A stretch of DNA of 64,000 nucleotides from Nocardia nova SH22a. Lineage in GTDB: Bacteria > Actinomycetota > Actinomycetes > Mycobacteriales > Mycobacteriaceae. Made by a program: the position numbers and the translations under genes. Positions within the stretch are counted from its first letter, which is position 1. Every line of letters starts with the position of its first letter. The stretch spans positions 8,060,001 to 8,124,000 of the forward strand of contig NZ_CP006850.1 in NCBI RefSeq assembly GCF_000523235.1, in the 5' to 3' direction. The notes beneath the pieces are model-generated. The model saw only the letters and a program-made list of their open reading frames with translations. It ran no database searches and was not told the origin of the DNA. This document shows, piece after piece, positions 17,570 to 26,458 of the stretch.

Positions 17570-17740
17570 ATGAAGTTTGCCGTCCCGGGAGCTGTGAGCG
17601 CCGTCGCCGGAGCGCTGCTCGGCGTGGTTGCGGTGTTCATCGTCGTGACGGCGACGGCACAGAACACGCGCCCCGATATCGACCGCAGCGGTGACGCGGA
17701 CTCGTCGCTGCTCAGAAACGTTGAGTACGGCGCTCGCTGA
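17570..17740 (+). CDS. DUF2613-family micro-protein
   Basis: This 56-residue protein (MKFAVPGAVSAVAGALLGVV...) has one N-terminal membrane or signal segment and a short polar tail. It matches the DUF2613 small secreted proteins of mycolic-acid bacteria, represented by Rv0236A, which likewise abuts aftD. GGGAG lies seven bases before ATG 17570. Its 3' end overlaps the start of the AftD gene, so the two are translationally coupled. A role as accessory factor to the arabinosyltransferase is inferred from conserved neighbourhood only. Confidence 0.85.
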   Translation: MKFAVPGAVSAVAGALLGVVAVFIVVTATAQNTRPDIDRSGDADSSLLRNVEYGAR

Positions 17741-20700
17741 GTCCGCGACCGCCGCAGCCCGACCCGCCGATACCGGTTACTCGGCCACCGCACGACTGGG
17801 CCGGGGCTGGCTGGCCGGAACCGTCCTGGCCGCATTCCTGCTGACCTTTCTGCAGGCTCCCGGCCTCACCGTCGCCGACACCAAATACGATCTCGCCCAG
17901 AATCCGCTGGGCTTCCTGCACCGCGCCGCGCATCTGTGGAGCAGTCAGGCCCCGATGGGCCAGGTCCAGAACCAGGCCTACGGTTACTTCTTCCCGCACG
18001 GGGCGTTCTTCTCGCTCGGTCACATTCTCGGCCTGCCCGCCTGGGCGACCCAGCGCATCTGGTGGGCGCTGCTGATTCTCGCGGGCTTCTGGGGCATCGT
18101 CCGGCTGTGCGAGGTGCTGGGCATCGGCACCCGGGGTTCGCGGGTGATCGCGGCCGTCGCCTTCGCCCTCTCGCCGCGAGTCCTCACCACCCTGGGGTCG
18201 ATCTCCTCGGAAACCCTGCCGATGATGCTGGCGCCCTGGGTGCTGCTCGCGCCCGCGGCGCTGGGCGTCGTGGGAATGCCGCGTGTGCCGGGGGCATCCG
18301 GATGGCGGCGACTGCTGCCCCGGCGGCCGACCGCGGAATCGTTGTCACTGCGCGGTTCGACCTCACCGGCGGCGAGTGCCCTCGCGCTGGCGCTGATGGG
18401 GTCGGTCAACGCGGTGGCGACGGTGGCCGCGTTCCTGCCCGCGGCACTGTGGTGGGCCTCGTATCGGCCGAATCGCACCTGGTGGCGGTTCACCCGGGTG
18501 TGGATTCCGCTGCTGGTGCTGGGCACCTTCTGGTGGGTGGTGCCGCTGCTCGTGCTCGGCAAGGTGAGCCCGCCGTTCCTGGACTACATCGAGTCATCCG
18601 GGGTCACCACGCAGTGGGCGTCGCTGGGTGAGGTGCTGCGCGGCACCGACAGTTGGACGCCTTATGTCTCGCCCGAGCGGATCGCGGGCGCGGTCCTGGT
18701 CACCCAGCCCGCGGCGGTGCTGGCGACGGGTGTGCTCGCCGCCGCCGGGATGGCCGGGCTGGCGCTGCGATCGATGCCCGCCCGGGGGCGCTTCACCCTC
18801 GTCCTGATCGCGGGTCTCGTCGGCATCTGCGCGGGCTACGCGGGTGAGCTGGGCGGGCCGTTCGCCGAATCGGTGCGGGTATTCCTCGACTCCGGCGGCG
18901 CACCCCTGCGCAATGTGCACAAGCTGGAGCCGCTGATCCGGATTCCGCTGGTGATCGGCCTGGCTCATCTGCTGCGCCGGGTGCCGCTGCCCGCCTCCGT
19001 GCCGATGCCCGTGTGGCGCAGCGGTTTCGCACATCCGGAACGCAATCGGATGGTGGCCGTCGCGGCACTGCTGCTGGCGGCGCTGACCCTGTCGACCTCG
19101 CTGGCGTGGACCTCGAAACTCGCCCCGCGCGGCGCCTACGACAAGGTTCCGGCGTACTGGCAGGAGACCGCGGACTGGCTGGCGCACAACGCCTCCGACA
19201 CGCGTGCGCTGGTCGTGCCCGGGGCGCCGTTCGGCAGTCAGATCTGGGGTCTCACCCGGGACGAACCATTACAGGCCCTCGCCAGCACGCCATGGGCGGT
19301 GCGCGATGCGGTGCCGCTCACCCCGCCGGGCGCGATCCGGGCCATGGATTCGGTGCAGCGGCTCATCGCGGACGGGCGGCCCTCGACCGGACTGGCGCCG
19401 ACGCTGATCGCGCAGGGCATCGGAGTTCTGGTGCTGCGCAACGATCTCGACCCCGACACCTCCCGGTCCACCCGGCCGATGCTGGCCCATCAGGCAATCG
19501 AGGGTTCGCCGGGAATCTCGAAGGTCGCCGAATTCGGCAATCCGATCGAGGTGGGGCACGGTGACGGGCTGGTCGCCGACGGTGATCTGCGGCCCACCTA
19601 TCCGGCGATCGAGATATACCGGGTCACCGCCGATCAGCCGGGTACACCGGTCGATATCCACAGCGGTCCGGGCGCGCCTGCGGATTTTCCGGGCGCTCGC
19701 ACGGTGCCGCTGGGACCGGTCCCGGTGGTGCAGGGTGGCCCGGAGGTCTTGGAACGGTTGCGGCGCAACGACTCCGCCGCCGGACCCATGCTGCTCGCCG
19801 CCGACGCGGCCGCGGCCGGATTGAAACCCACCGCGACCACCATCACCGACACCCCGATGGATCGGGAGGCCGATTTCGGGCGGGTCGACAATCACAATTC
19901 CGCCCTGCGCGCTCCCACCGACGCCCGGCGCACCCACAACCTCGTGCCCGACTATCCGGTGCCGGGAGCACAGCCGGTCGAGGGCCAGTGGTCGGGGGCG
20001 ACCGTCACCGCCTCCAGTTCCGCCGCCGACGCGACACAGCTCGGCGGGGCGGCGCCCGGCAGTTCCACCGCCGCCGCCTTCGACGGCGATCCGACCACGG
20101 CCTGGCTGAGCACCAGCGCCGAACACGCCGTGGGGCAATGGCTTCGGCTCGACCTGGATCATCCGATCGCCGCTGGGGCCCTGCGGGTCACCACCAGCCC
20201 GGCCGCGATCGGCGTGCCGGTGAAGTGGATGGAGGTGCGCACCTCGAACGGCACCGTGGCGGCGCGGATCACGAAACCCGGTGAGCCGGTGTCGATTTCA
20301 CTGCCGCCCGGTCGTACCAGCTGGCTCACGATCACGGCCACGGATACCGAGAACGGCACCGCCGGTGGACAATTCGGCATCAGCGAAGTGAATCTGTTCG
20401 ATTATTCGAATCGTGACGCGCCGGTGCCCGTGGATATCCGGCATCGCACCGTACTTCCTCCTGTAGCGGCCGGGACGCCCGTGTCCGGCTGGAATCTGGG
20501 CCAGGAATTCCCCGGCCGCAGTGGCTGTTTCGATGCGCCGGACCGGGTGCGGTGCAGTAAGGGACTGGCCCTGCCCGCCGAGGAGCCGGGCGCTTTCGAG
20601 CGCACGCTGAGCGTGCCGGATCCGATGACGGTGGCTCCGCAATTGACCGTCCGCACGCGGCAGGGCCCGGCGCTGGAGGGTCTGCTCACCGATCCGGAGC

Positions 20701-22955
20701 GGCCGGTGGCCCGTGGCAAGGCCGATGTCGGCGATCTGCGCGGATCGGCCTTCGCTGCCACCGACGGCGATCCGCGGACCAGCTGGATCGCCCCGGAGGA
20801 GACGGTGCGCCAGAAGGGCGGGGCCAAGCCCACGCTGACGATTCAGCTGCCCCGACCGGAACTGGTGACGGGACTCGAGGTGACGCCGCCGATGGGCGCA
20901 CTGCCCGCCCGGCCCACCTCGCTCGCGGTGAATCTCGGTGACGGGCCGCAGGTTCGCGAGATACCGCCCGCACCGAAGGACCGTGATCCGGAGGCCGGGC
21001 CTGATGGCGAATCTCCATCCGGCAAGACCGGCGGCGCCACGCCGACCACCACTCCCTCACCGGACGCTCCTGCGCCACAACCGAAATCGACCAGCCGACC
21101 GGCTCCGATGTCCGCACCACCCACCCCGGTCCGGCTCGAGTTGCATCCTGCCGTCACCGATCACATCGAGATCAGCGTCAACAGCTGGAAGCCGGTCCTG
21201 GACCGCACCGCCCTGGGCTTCACCCAGGAGCAGCCGCCCGGCCTGGCGGAGGTATCGGTCCTCGGACCCGATTATCCGGCGGCCGCGCCCGGTGATCGGC
21301 CCGTCACCGTCGACTGCGCGCACGGCCCGACCATCGCCGTCGCGGGCCGGGTCCTGCACACCAGCGTGACCGCGACGGCCGACGAATTGCGCACCGGGCA
21401 ACCGGTGCCCGCGACGGTCTGCCCGCCGGACGCCGAGTCGGCGGAGGGCACCGTCGCGGACGGCGCCCCACAGCCGGTCGACCTGCCGAACGGCTCGGTC
21501 GATGTGACGGTGGTTCCGACCGAGATGTTCTCCGTCGATGAATTGCGTTTGGACAATACGGCTTTCACAGCCACCGCAGCAGGAGCCACGGCCCCCGGCA
21601 ACGCCGAGAACCAGGCACCGAGTGCCGGAGACAGTCCGCCGGTCGGCACCCTCGACCCAACTCCCGACGGCGTACCCGGCGATTCCTCCGATGGCGCCTC
21701 GCAGGCCACTTCGGGCAGCGCCCCGGGCAACGCCACGGTCGCCCGGTCCGATACCGATAGTTCACCCGGTATCACCACGGACGGTTCGCCGCACGACGCC
21801 GCTGCGGAAAGTTCGCCCCATGACGCCGCAGGCAGTTCTTCCAGCGATGTCGCCGGAAGAACTCCTGGCAGCGCGGAGGGCGTTCTGCCTTCCGCGATCG
21901 GCATCGCTCCTGCCGCTCGGACCGGAATTTCAGCCTCGGACGGTGACCGGCTTCTGACTCTCCCGCTCAGCACCAATGTCGGGTGGAAGGCGCACACCGC
22001 CGATGGTCATACGCTCGCACCCGTTGTGGTCGACGGGTGGAAGCAGGGATGGGTCGTTCCGGCCGATGCTCATGGCGCCGTCACCGTCGAATTCCCGATC
22101 GACCGCTGGTATCGGCTCGCCATTTTCGGCGGACTGCTGTTGCTGATTCCCTTGGTGCTGTTGGCGATTCCGGTACCTCGCAGACTGCGCGGACTGCTGG
22201 CGCGCGGCAAGCGCGAAACCGCGGCGGACATCCACAGCACCGTCAACAGCAACGCAGCCACCAGCGCGAGCAGCAATGCAGCGATCGGGGCGAACAGCAG
22301 CACGACAAACAGCACGAGCAGCAGCGCGGCGATCGGCGACAGCGCGGCCATCAGCACGAGCAATAGCGCGGCGATCGGAGCGAACGGCGGCGCGGCGACC
22401 AGCGGGGCGTCCGTGTCGGCGGCCAGCGGACACCCCGACACCGGAAGTGCCGGCCTGGAACCCGCCGATCTCAGGCATGCGGAATCCACGATGCCGGAAA
22501 GTGATTCCACCCGGATCGCAACACCACTGGGACCGAGCCGCACGCCCGTTGCGCACCGCGGCGGTGTCGGGGTCGAGGACCACCAGGGCGGCGATGTAGG
22601 GGCGGGCGTCTACGACCCACCGCCTCGCACCTGGGACAGCTGGTGGCTGGGCGCGGCCGGTATCGCGATCGCCGCGTTCATCATCGCGGGCCCGGTCGCA
22701 ACCGTCTGTGCCGCAGCGGCTCTGGCCGCCGTCAGGTTCGCACCCCGCGCACCGTTCGTGCTGGCCGCGACGGCGGGTGTCGGTGTGGTGATCGCCGAGG
22801 CGGCGCTGTCCACCGGGCCGTGGCGTTCGGGCACCGAATATATGGGCGGCTCACTGTGGGTGCAGTTCCCGGCGCTCGTCGCGGTGATCGCGCTCGGTGT
22901 GGCCGCCCTGCCCGCGCGGCGGCGAATAAGACTGCGTCGGCCCACCACCGACTGA
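17691..22955 (+). CDS. aftD: AftD-like arabinofuranosyltransferase
   Basis: This is a giant (up to 1754 residues) GT-C membrane glycosyltransferase. The first about 500 residues hold multiple membrane helices, with the conserved loop aspartate in VADTKYDLAQNP. The large outer region includes discoidin/carbohydrate-binding-like segments (about 765-905, AAFDGDPTTAWLSTSAEH, and about 1010-1080, ATDGDPRTSWIAPEE). Two or more helices close the protein. AftD adds alpha-(1,3)-arabinofuranose in arabinogalactan and lipoarabinomannan. M. tuberculosis AftD is about 1400 residues; the excess here comes mainly from Ser/Thr/Asn/Ala-rich low-complexity inserts (about 1290-1410 and 1510-1575). Start is uncertain: GTG 17691 or TTG 17721, both overlapping the DUF2613 gene and neither with a good ribosome-binding site. 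Confidence 0.85.
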   Translation: MTRTRRCSETLSTALAESATAAARPADTGYSATARLGRGWLAGTVLAAFLLTFLQAPGLTVADTKYDLAQNPLGFLHRAAHLWSSQAPMGQVQNQAYGYFFPHGAFFSLGHILGLPAWATQRIWWALLILAGFWGIVRLCEVLGIGTRGSRVIAAVAFALSPRVLTTLGSISSETLPMMLAPWVLLAPAALGVVGMPRVPGASGWRRLLPRRPTAESLSLRGSTSPAASALALALMGSVNAVATVAAFLPAALWWASYRPNRTWWRFTRVWIPLLVLGTFWWVVPLLVLGKVSPPFLDYIESSGVTTQWASLGEVLRGTDSWTPYVSPERIAGAVLVTQPAAVLATGVLAAAGMAGLALRSMPARGRFTLVLIAGLVGICAGYAGELGGPFAESVRVFLDSGGAPLRNVHKLEPLIRIPLVIGLAHLLRRVPLPASVPMPVWRSGFAHPERNRMVAVAALLLAALTLSTSLAWTSKLAPRGAYDKVPAYWQETADWLAHNASDTRALVVPGAPFGSQIWGLTRDEPLQALASTPWAVRDAVPLTPPGAIRAMDSVQRLIADGRPSTGLAPTLIAQGIGVLVLRNDLDPDTSRSTRPMLAHQAIEGSPGISKVAEFGNPIEVGHGDGLVADGDLRPTYPAIEIYRVTADQPGTPVDIHSGPGAPADFPGARTVPLGPVPVVQGGPEVLERLRRNDSAAGPMLLAADAAAAGLKPTATTITDTPMDREADFGRVDNHNSALRAPTDARRTHNLVPDYPVPGAQPVEGQWSGATVTASSSAADATQLGGAAPGSSTAAAFDGDPTTAWLSTSAEHAVGQWLRLDLDHPIAAGALRVTTSPAAIGVPVKWMEVRTSNGTVAARITKPGEPVSISLPPGRTSWLTITATDTENGTAGGQFGISEVNLFDYSNRDAPVPVDIRHRTVLPPVAAGTPVSGWNLGQEFPGRSGCFDAPDRVRCSKGLALPAEEPGAFERTLSVPDPMTVAPQLTVRTRQGPALEGLLTDPERPVARGKADVGDLRGSAFAATDGDPRTSWIAPEETVRQKGGAKPTLTIQLPRPELVTGLEVTPPMGALPARPTSLAVNLGDGPQVREIPPAPKDRDPEAGPDGESPSGKTGGATPTTTPSPDAPAPQPKSTSRPAPMSAPPTPVRLELHPAVTDHIEISVNSWKPVLDRTALGFTQEQPPGLAEVSVLGPDYPAAAPGDRPVTVDCAHGPTIAVAGRVLHTSVTATADELRTGQPVPATVCPPDAESAEGTVADGAPQPVDLPNGSVDVTVVPTEMFSVDELRLDNTAFTATAAGATAPGNAENQAPSAGDSPPVGTLDPTPDGVPGDSSDGASQATSGSAPGNATVARSDTDSSPGITTDGSPHDAAAESSPHDAAGSSSSDVAGRTPGSAEGVLPSAIGIAPAARTGISASDGDRLLTLPLSTNVGWKAHTADGHTLAPVVVDGWKQGWVVPADAHGAVTVEFPIDRWYRLAIFGGLLLLIPLVLLAIPVPRRLRGLLARGKRETAADIHSTVNSNAATSASSNAAIGANSSTTNSTSSSAAIGDSAAISTSNSAAIGANGGAATSGASVSAASGHPDTGSAGLEPADLRHAESTMPESDSTRIATPLGPSRTPVAHRGGVGVEDHQGGDVGAGVYDPPPRTWDSWWLGAAGIAIAAFIIAGPVATVCAAAALAAVRFAPRAPFVLAATAGVGVVIAEAALSTGPWRSGTEYMGGSLWVQFPALVAVIALGVAALPARRRIRLRRPTTD

Positions 22956-23177
22956 CCGAACCTGCCCGAAAGGTGGTGCAACCCATCTCACCTGGCTCTC
23001 CTGAACCGGACTCGGGCCAACCACATTCGTACTCGCCCACCGGTGACCTGCACCCGCGTCCAGCAGCAACCAGCACTCGCGTACCGCGCAGCAGCAATCG
23101 GCAATCGGCAATCGGACGCAGGCGACCGCAACGGACTCGACATTGCGACCGGGGGTTCAGCCCAACCACAACAGGAT

Positions 23178-24347
23178 TCAGCCCACGCGGCGCTTGACCC
23201 AGCGGCGGACCGGCTCCTCGATCAGTGCGTAACTGGCCGCCGCCAAGGGCAGGGTGAAGCCCACAGTCAGCAGCAGGATGTGGACGAAGCCGCCGTTGAA
23301 GGGGATGAAGCCGAAGATCGGGAACATCATCGCCAGCACCACCAGATGCCAGATGAAGATGCCGTAGGACCACCGGCCGATGGTCAGGGCCAGGCGGCTC
23401 TCCAGCCAGCGGTGCCGGGCGGTGCCGAGGATCAGCGGGGCGAGCAGGCCGAAGCCGATGAGCGCGCCGAGCGCCATCTTCATCATGTACTGCCAGGGTT
23501 CGCCGCGCTGCAGCCCGGCGGGCCCGGCCAGATCGGTCGCCGAGAGCGCGAAGGCCACCACGGCGATCGGCCACATCAGCCAGCGATTGCCCAGCCATCG
23601 CTGCCAGCCGGGCGATACGGCCGCGGCGCCGAGGATCTCGGCGAGTTCGGCCAGCAGCATGCCCGCGGCGAACCACGGCAGATATCCGGGCAGCCAGTTG
23701 TCGGCGTGAATCGCGTCCGGAGTGGGGACCGGCAGGAAATTCCAGCTCAGACACAGCAATCCGAGCGCGGTCAGCACGGGCGCCCGCCATCGCGCCGCAC
23801 TGCCGCGCAACCACACCAGCGCCAACGCCAGCAGCGGTAGCACCAGATAGAAGGCCATCTCCACCGACAGACTCCACATCTGGGTGAGCCCGTCGGTGAG
23901 GGTCAGCGGTACGAAGACCTGCAGCAGAGCCAGATTGGCCACCCACACCCGCAGGCCCGCCGACTGTGCCGCCGAGGGCAGCAGAATCAGCGCCGCGCAC
24001 ACCACGACCCAGTAGGCGGGCAGGATCCGAGCGGCCCGGTGCAGGAGGTAGCGACCGGCCGGAGGTGCGGTCCCCAGGCCGCGGGCGGCGGCCGCGTGCG
24101 GACGCCACAGCAGGAATCCGGACAGCCCGAAGAAGAGGGCGACCGCCATGTCGAATCGCTCCCAGACCCGGCCGATCACCGGTGTTCCCGCGGCGCCTGT
24201 CTGGAAGGCGACGTGGGTGAGGACGACTCCGAGCGCGGCCAGCCCGCGCATACCCTCCAGCGCCGGAACGAATCTCCGTACCCCGGGCACCGCGGATCCG
24301 ACCGGCGTCGGGGTGCCGGAGAGTCCGGGCTCGGAAATGGTCGTCAT
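23178..24347 (-). CDS. Acyltransferase-3 family membrane protein
   Basis: From ATG 24347 (GGAG seven bases upstream) the protein has 389 residues and about ten membrane helices. The N-terminal RFVPALEGMRGLAALGVVLTH contains the family's R-G-x-A motif and catalytic-type histidine; FFGLSGFLLWRP and the late GIFIWHL segment are also typical. Such proteins O-acylate extracytoplasmic glycans or lipids. It is convergent with aftD and divergent from the DUF3068 gene; the M. tuberculosis pair Rv0228/Rv0227c has the same families side by side. The acceptor is unknown. Confidence 0.85.
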   Translation of the reverse strand: MTTISEPGLSGTPTPVGSAVPGVRRFVPALEGMRGLAALGVVLTHVAFQTGAAGTPVIGRVWERFDMAVALFFGLSGFLLWRPHAAAARGLGTAPPAGRYLLHRAARILPAYWVVVCAALILLPSAAQSAGLRVWVANLALLQVFVPLTLTDGLTQMWSLSVEMAFYLVLPLLALALVWLRGSAARWRAPVLTALGLLCLSWNFLPVPTPDAIHADNWLPGYLPWFAAGMLLAELAEILGAAAVSPGWQRWLGNRWLMWPIAVVAFALSATDLAGPAGLQRGEPWQYMMKMALGALIGFGLLAPLILGTARHRWLESRLALTIGRWSYGIFIWHLVVLAMMFPIFGFIPFNGGFVHILLLTVGFTLPLAAASYALIEEPVRRWVKRRVG

Positions 24348-24527
24348 CGGCTCCAGTCTGCCGTCCGCCGGGACGTCCGTTCTTTTTCGGGGTGTTTTCT
24401 GCACTCAGCTCGGCAGGTTACGGTATGCGGCTGTTAGTGTCGGGGCTCACGAGTGCTCGTGAGGTCGACCGCGCCCGGTCGTGACGCGCACCCGGACGAG
24501 ACTTGTTCGACGACGAGGAGAGTTTGC
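24348..24527. promoter_or_regulatory. Divergent promoter region, acyltransferase/DUF3068 genes
   Basis: The 180 bp between the two starts must carry both promoters. An AT-richer patch (TTCTTTTTCGGGGTGTTTTC, 24380-24399) and GTTACGGTATGCGGCTGTTAGT (about 24416-24437, partly promoter-like) stand out; no clear palindrome is seen. Confidence 0.35.
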
Positions 24528-25667
24528 ATGGCACTCAGTGCCGGTACCAAGAGGACGGTGGCCTGCCTGCTCGTCGGACTCGGTGCGCTGTTGATCGTCG
24601 CAGCGATACTGGTTCCGACCTACGGAGTCAGCCAGTTGGCCAAGACTCCCCTCGACCTCGAGATCACCACCATCGCATCCAACAAGGCCGGCGCGACCAG
24701 CGAGGTGCTGGACGCGAAGTCGCTCACCTCCGGTGACGGCCCGGTGAAGATCGACAAGAACGTCGGGCTGATCTCGCAGCGATTCCTCACCGTCGAGGAT
24801 CCCTCCGACAAGACCAATATGACCATCCAGGCCGGGCAGACGCTGCGCAACAAGGACAAGACCGGTGACACCGGCCTGCTGTCGGCGATCATCGACCGCG
24901 TCACCATCAACCGCAAGACCGGTCAGCCGATCGACGACGATCCCAACGGTTCCATCGCGACCACGGTCGACAGCAAGGGCAACAGCGTCCCGGATCCGGT
25001 GCAGCACACCGGCCTGCAGTACCGGTTCCCGATCGGGACCGAGAAGAAGGACTACCCCTACTTCGACATCAACGCCCGCAAGTCGTTCGATATGAAGTTC
25101 ATGGAAGAGACCGAGATCAACGATCTGAAGGTCTACCACTTCCAGCAGCAGGTCCCGGCGACCGACCTGTCCAAGGTGACCGCCGCCCCGACCAACCGCC
25201 TGACCTTCCCTGCCGCCAAGTGGGGCGTCGAGGGCGAGGGCGACGTCACGATGAACCGCTACTACACCAACACCCGCGACATCTGGGTGGAGCCGAAGAC
25301 CGGCACCATCGTGAACGGCTCCGAGCAGCTGCACCAGTACTACGCGCGCAGCGCCGACAAGCCCGAGGTCACCGCGATCAACACGACGCTGGTCTTCGAT
25401 CCGGACACCGTACAGTCGCAGATCGACGAGGCGCACAAGTACATGGACGAGCTGTCCCTGTACGGCCGCACCCTGCCGATCATTCTCGGTGTGCTGGGCG
25501 CGATCTCGCTGATCGCCGGTCTGGTGCTGGGCCTGCGCGGCGGCGGCGGTTCGTCGAAGCCGGGCCGTCTGGTGCGCAAGCCCGCCACCACCCCGCCGGG
25601 CGACAAGCCGGGTCAGGCGTTCTCGGATGCGCCGACCCAGCAGATCGACATCAGCAAGAACCTGTAG
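24528..25667 (+). CDS. DUF3068 (PorA-like) membrane-anchored protein
   Basis: The 379-residue protein has one N-terminal helix (about 11-33), a large extracytoplasmic domain of about 290 residues and a C-terminal helix (TLPIILGVLGAISLIAGLVLG, about 325-346) followed by a basic, Pro-rich cytoplasmic tail. This is the DUF3068 layout seen in M. tuberculosis Rv0227c. GAGGAGAG lies about nine bases before ATG 24528. A perfect 20-bp terminator follows, so the gene is probably monocistronic. It is part of a conserved cell-envelope neighbourhood; the biochemical role is unknown. Confidence 0.85.
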   Translation: MALSAGTKRTVACLLVGLGALLIVAAILVPTYGVSQLAKTPLDLEITTIASNKAGATSEVLDAKSLTSGDGPVKIDKNVGLISQRFLTVEDPSDKTNMTIQAGQTLRNKDKTGDTGLLSAIIDRVTINRKTGQPIDDDPNGSIATTVDSKGNSVPDPVQHTGLQYRFPIGTEKKDYPYFDINARKSFDMKFMEETEINDLKVYHFQQQVPATDLSKVTAAPTNRLTFPAAKWGVEGEGDVTMNRYYTNTRDIWVEPKTGTIVNGSEQLHQYYARSADKPEVTAINTTLVFDPDTVQSQIDEAHKYMDELSLYGRTLPIILGVLGAISLIAGLVLGLRGGGGSSKPGRLVRKPATTPPGDKPGQAFSDAPTQQIDISKNL

Positions 25668-25675
25668 TTCCCGCT

Positions 25676-25718
25676 CGCCAGTGGCTCCCCGGTTTCCGAA
25701 ACCGGGGAGCCACTGGCG
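25676..25718 (+). terminator. Strong bidirectional-type terminator
   Basis: Perfect 20-bp arms (25676-25695 and 25699-25718) enclose the 3-base loop CCG and are followed by TTTT. It lies about 8 bp after the DUF3068 gene stop and between convergent genes, so it may serve both strands. Confidence 0.9.
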
Positions 25719-25729
25719 TTTTCGCCGTC

Positions 25730-26389
25730 CTATCCGGCGATGCCGGTCAGAATGAGGTCGATTCCGGCGAGAAACTGCTCGCGATCGTCGTGCGCGCGCA
25801 ACCGGGTCGCGAACCGGTGCACGAACGGATAGCGCGCGGAGTCGAGTTGCTCCCACTGGGCGGCTACGGCGGCGAGGAATGCCGAACGATCCGTCTCGCG
25901 CGGGAGGCGCGCGGCCGCGGCGTACTGTCCGGCGAGGCCGAGGATGTAGCTCAGCAGGACCGAGGCCGAATCGAATTGCGCCCCTTCGGAAACCCCGAGG
26001 GCGGGCAGTTGTGCGCCGATACCTTCGAGGACGGGGAGCATCGCGGGTTGCCATGGCTCGCGGGCGAGTTGGGCGCCCACCCAGGGGTGCGCGTCGATCG
26101 CGTCGAACACCGCGCGGGCGATGGCTCGGATGGTCTGCCCGGGGTCGCCCGCGTCGCGAACCCCCTCCATGGCCGCTGCGATGACGCCGTCGGCCGCCGC
26201 CGCGAGTAGCTCGTTCTTGTTCGCGACGTGCCAGTAGATCGCCCCTGCTCCGGTATCCAGGCGAGCGGCGAGTGCGCGGAAGGTCAGCGCGGTCTCACCT
26301 TCGGAATCGAGGATCTCGATCGCGGCCTCGACGATCCGCTCCTTGGACAGCGCGTCCGCACGTTGCTTCCTGGTCGTCACACCGACCAT
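25730..26389 (-). CDS. TetR-family regulator with TetR_C-type ligand domain
   Basis: ATG 26389 gives 219 residues. The helix-turn-helix (residues about 15-60: RIVEAAIEILDSEGETALTFRALAARL split here, then TGAGAIYWHVANKNELL) is of the tetracycline-repressor subtype with YWHV. The C-terminal half resembles TetR_C domains that bind polycyclic ligands. The gene is divergent from a TetX-like monooxygenase, and two matching palindromes lie in the 69-bp gap, so repression of both genes with release by the monooxygenase substrate is likely. The frame to 26674 is an overextension across the promoter. Confidence 0.85.
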   Translation of the reverse strand: MVGVTTRKQRADALSKERIVEAAIEILDSEGETALTFRALAARLDTGAGAIYWHVANKNELLAAAADGVIAAAMEGVRDAGDPGQTIRAIARAVFDAIDAHPWVGAQLAREPWQPAMLPVLEGIGAQLPALGVSEGAQFDSASVLLSYILGLAGQYAAAARLPRETDRSAFLAAVAAQWEQLDSARYPFVHRFATRLRAHDDREQFLAGIDLILTGIAG

Positions 26390-26400
26390 CTTGACATCTC

Positions 26401-26415
26401 TGGAACGTTGTTCCA
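26401..26415. promoter_or_regulatory. TetR operator 1
   Basis: TGGAACGTTGTTCCA, with perfect arms TGGAAC/GTTCCA and a 3-bp centre. Centre-to-centre distance to operator 2 is 23 bp, about two helical turns. Confidence 0.75.
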
Positions 26416-26423
26416 AACTTGAC

Positions 26424-26438
26424 TGGAACAACGTTCCA
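26424..26438. promoter_or_regulatory. TetR operator 2
   Basis: TGGAACAACGTTCCA has the same arms as operator 1 and an inverted centre (AAC for GTT). It ends 20 bp before the monooxygenase start, so occupancy would block its transcription. Confidence 0.75.
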
Positions 26439-26458
26439 GAATCTGAAAGGAGATCACG

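Noticed and set aside
22956..23177. Possible terminator between aftD and the acyltransferase gene
   Set aside because: The 222-bp convergent gap has short GCAATCG-type direct repeats but I could not build a convincing stem-loop.
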